Shown in pieces: positions 5,980 through 6,043 of a stretch of DNA of 6,043 nt. Below the pieces are notes generated by a model. The model was not told where the DNA came from. It worked only from the letters and a program-made list of their open reading frames with translations, and ran no database searches. The stretch lies in contig JAUPLK010000108.1 in NCBI GenBank assembly GCA_030836925.1, positions 1 to 6,043 of the forward strand. Direction: 5' to 3'. The stretch is from Pseudomonadota bacterium (GTDB lineage: Bacteria > Pseudomonadota > Gammaproteobacteria > Steroidobacterales > GCA-2729495). Position 1 is the first letter of the stretch, and every line of letters starts with the position of its first letter. Position numbers and translations under genes: made by a program.

Positions 5980-6004
5980 CATCACTAACCCGGCACCCAT
6001 CACT
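5969..6004. repeat. Perfect 18-bp tandem duplication beside the right repeat copy
   Basis: The minus-strand unit AGTGATGGGTGCCGGGTT occurs twice without change (6004-5987 and 5986-5969). The second unit runs directly into the 9-bp array, so its last 11 bases are also the start of the 32-bp inverted repeat. The first unit includes the apparent stop codon of the gene entering from the right edge. No copy of the AGTGATG part is present at the left repeat. Confidence 0.92.
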
Positions 6005-6043
6005 CGATCGCCGCCGCTACCCGCGCGAGGTAGTCCGCTGGAA
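6000..6043 (-). CDS. C-terminal end of an unidentified gene entering from the right edge
   Basis: On the minus strand one frame reads PADYLARVAAAIE and then TGA (6002-6000). The composition and amphipathic pattern look like an ordinary protein C-terminus. The other two frames read less naturally: one stops after FQRTTSRG, and one stays open into the cytochrome leader. Only about 13 codons are visible, so the product cannot be named and the coding call is tentative. Confidence 0.4.
   Translation of the reverse strand, partial: PADYLARVAAAIE

Overview
The window is high-GC chromosomal DNA from what looks like a gammaproteobacterium. Protein style and gene content (housekeeping ETF, a Calvin-type class II aldolase, a Prx5-type peroxiredoxin, a small haem-binding c-type cytochrome) fit that group. 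A closer placement, for example near the Nevskiales or Steroidobacterales, would be a guess. No phage, transposase, CRISPR, tRNA or rRNA signal was seen.

Layout: the plus strand carries only the left end (1-1495), the 3' part of etfB and a complete etfA joined by an ATGA overlap. Together they encode the electron transfer flavoprotein that passes electrons from acyl-CoA dehydrogenases to the quinone pool. From 1543 to the right edge everything lies on the minus strand, so etfA and the aldolase gene converge. The 47-bp gap between them contains a long imperfect hairpin that could serve both directions.

Reading the minus strand in its own direction (right to left): the last codons of an unidentified gene (6043-6000); a repeat-filled gap; a small exported c-type cytochrome of the haem-binding-domain type (5931-5542); a second repeat-bearing gap; a 'host attachment' family protein (5342-4866); an NTF2/SnoaL-like protein (4802-4227) preceded by a hairpin that touches its ribosome binding site; a 96-residue single-pass membrane protein (4211-3921); a Prx5-type peroxiredoxin (3834-3352); a six-helix membrane protein of unknown function (3325-2624), 26 bp behind the peroxiredoxin and probably co-transcribed; and class II fructose-bisphosphate aldolase (2562-1543), with a plausible promoter of its own.

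The most unusual structure is a 32-bp inverted repeat (31 of 32 positions identical) whose copies bracket the cytochrome gene. Each copy ends in an array of a 9-bp unit (GGCTTATTT), three units in one copy and two in the other. The right copy also carries a perfect 18-bp tandem duplication. This looks like a dispersed, copy-number-variable repeat. No complete new biological system can be claimed from the sequence; the peroxiredoxin/membrane-protein pair and the repeat are the parts most worth following up.
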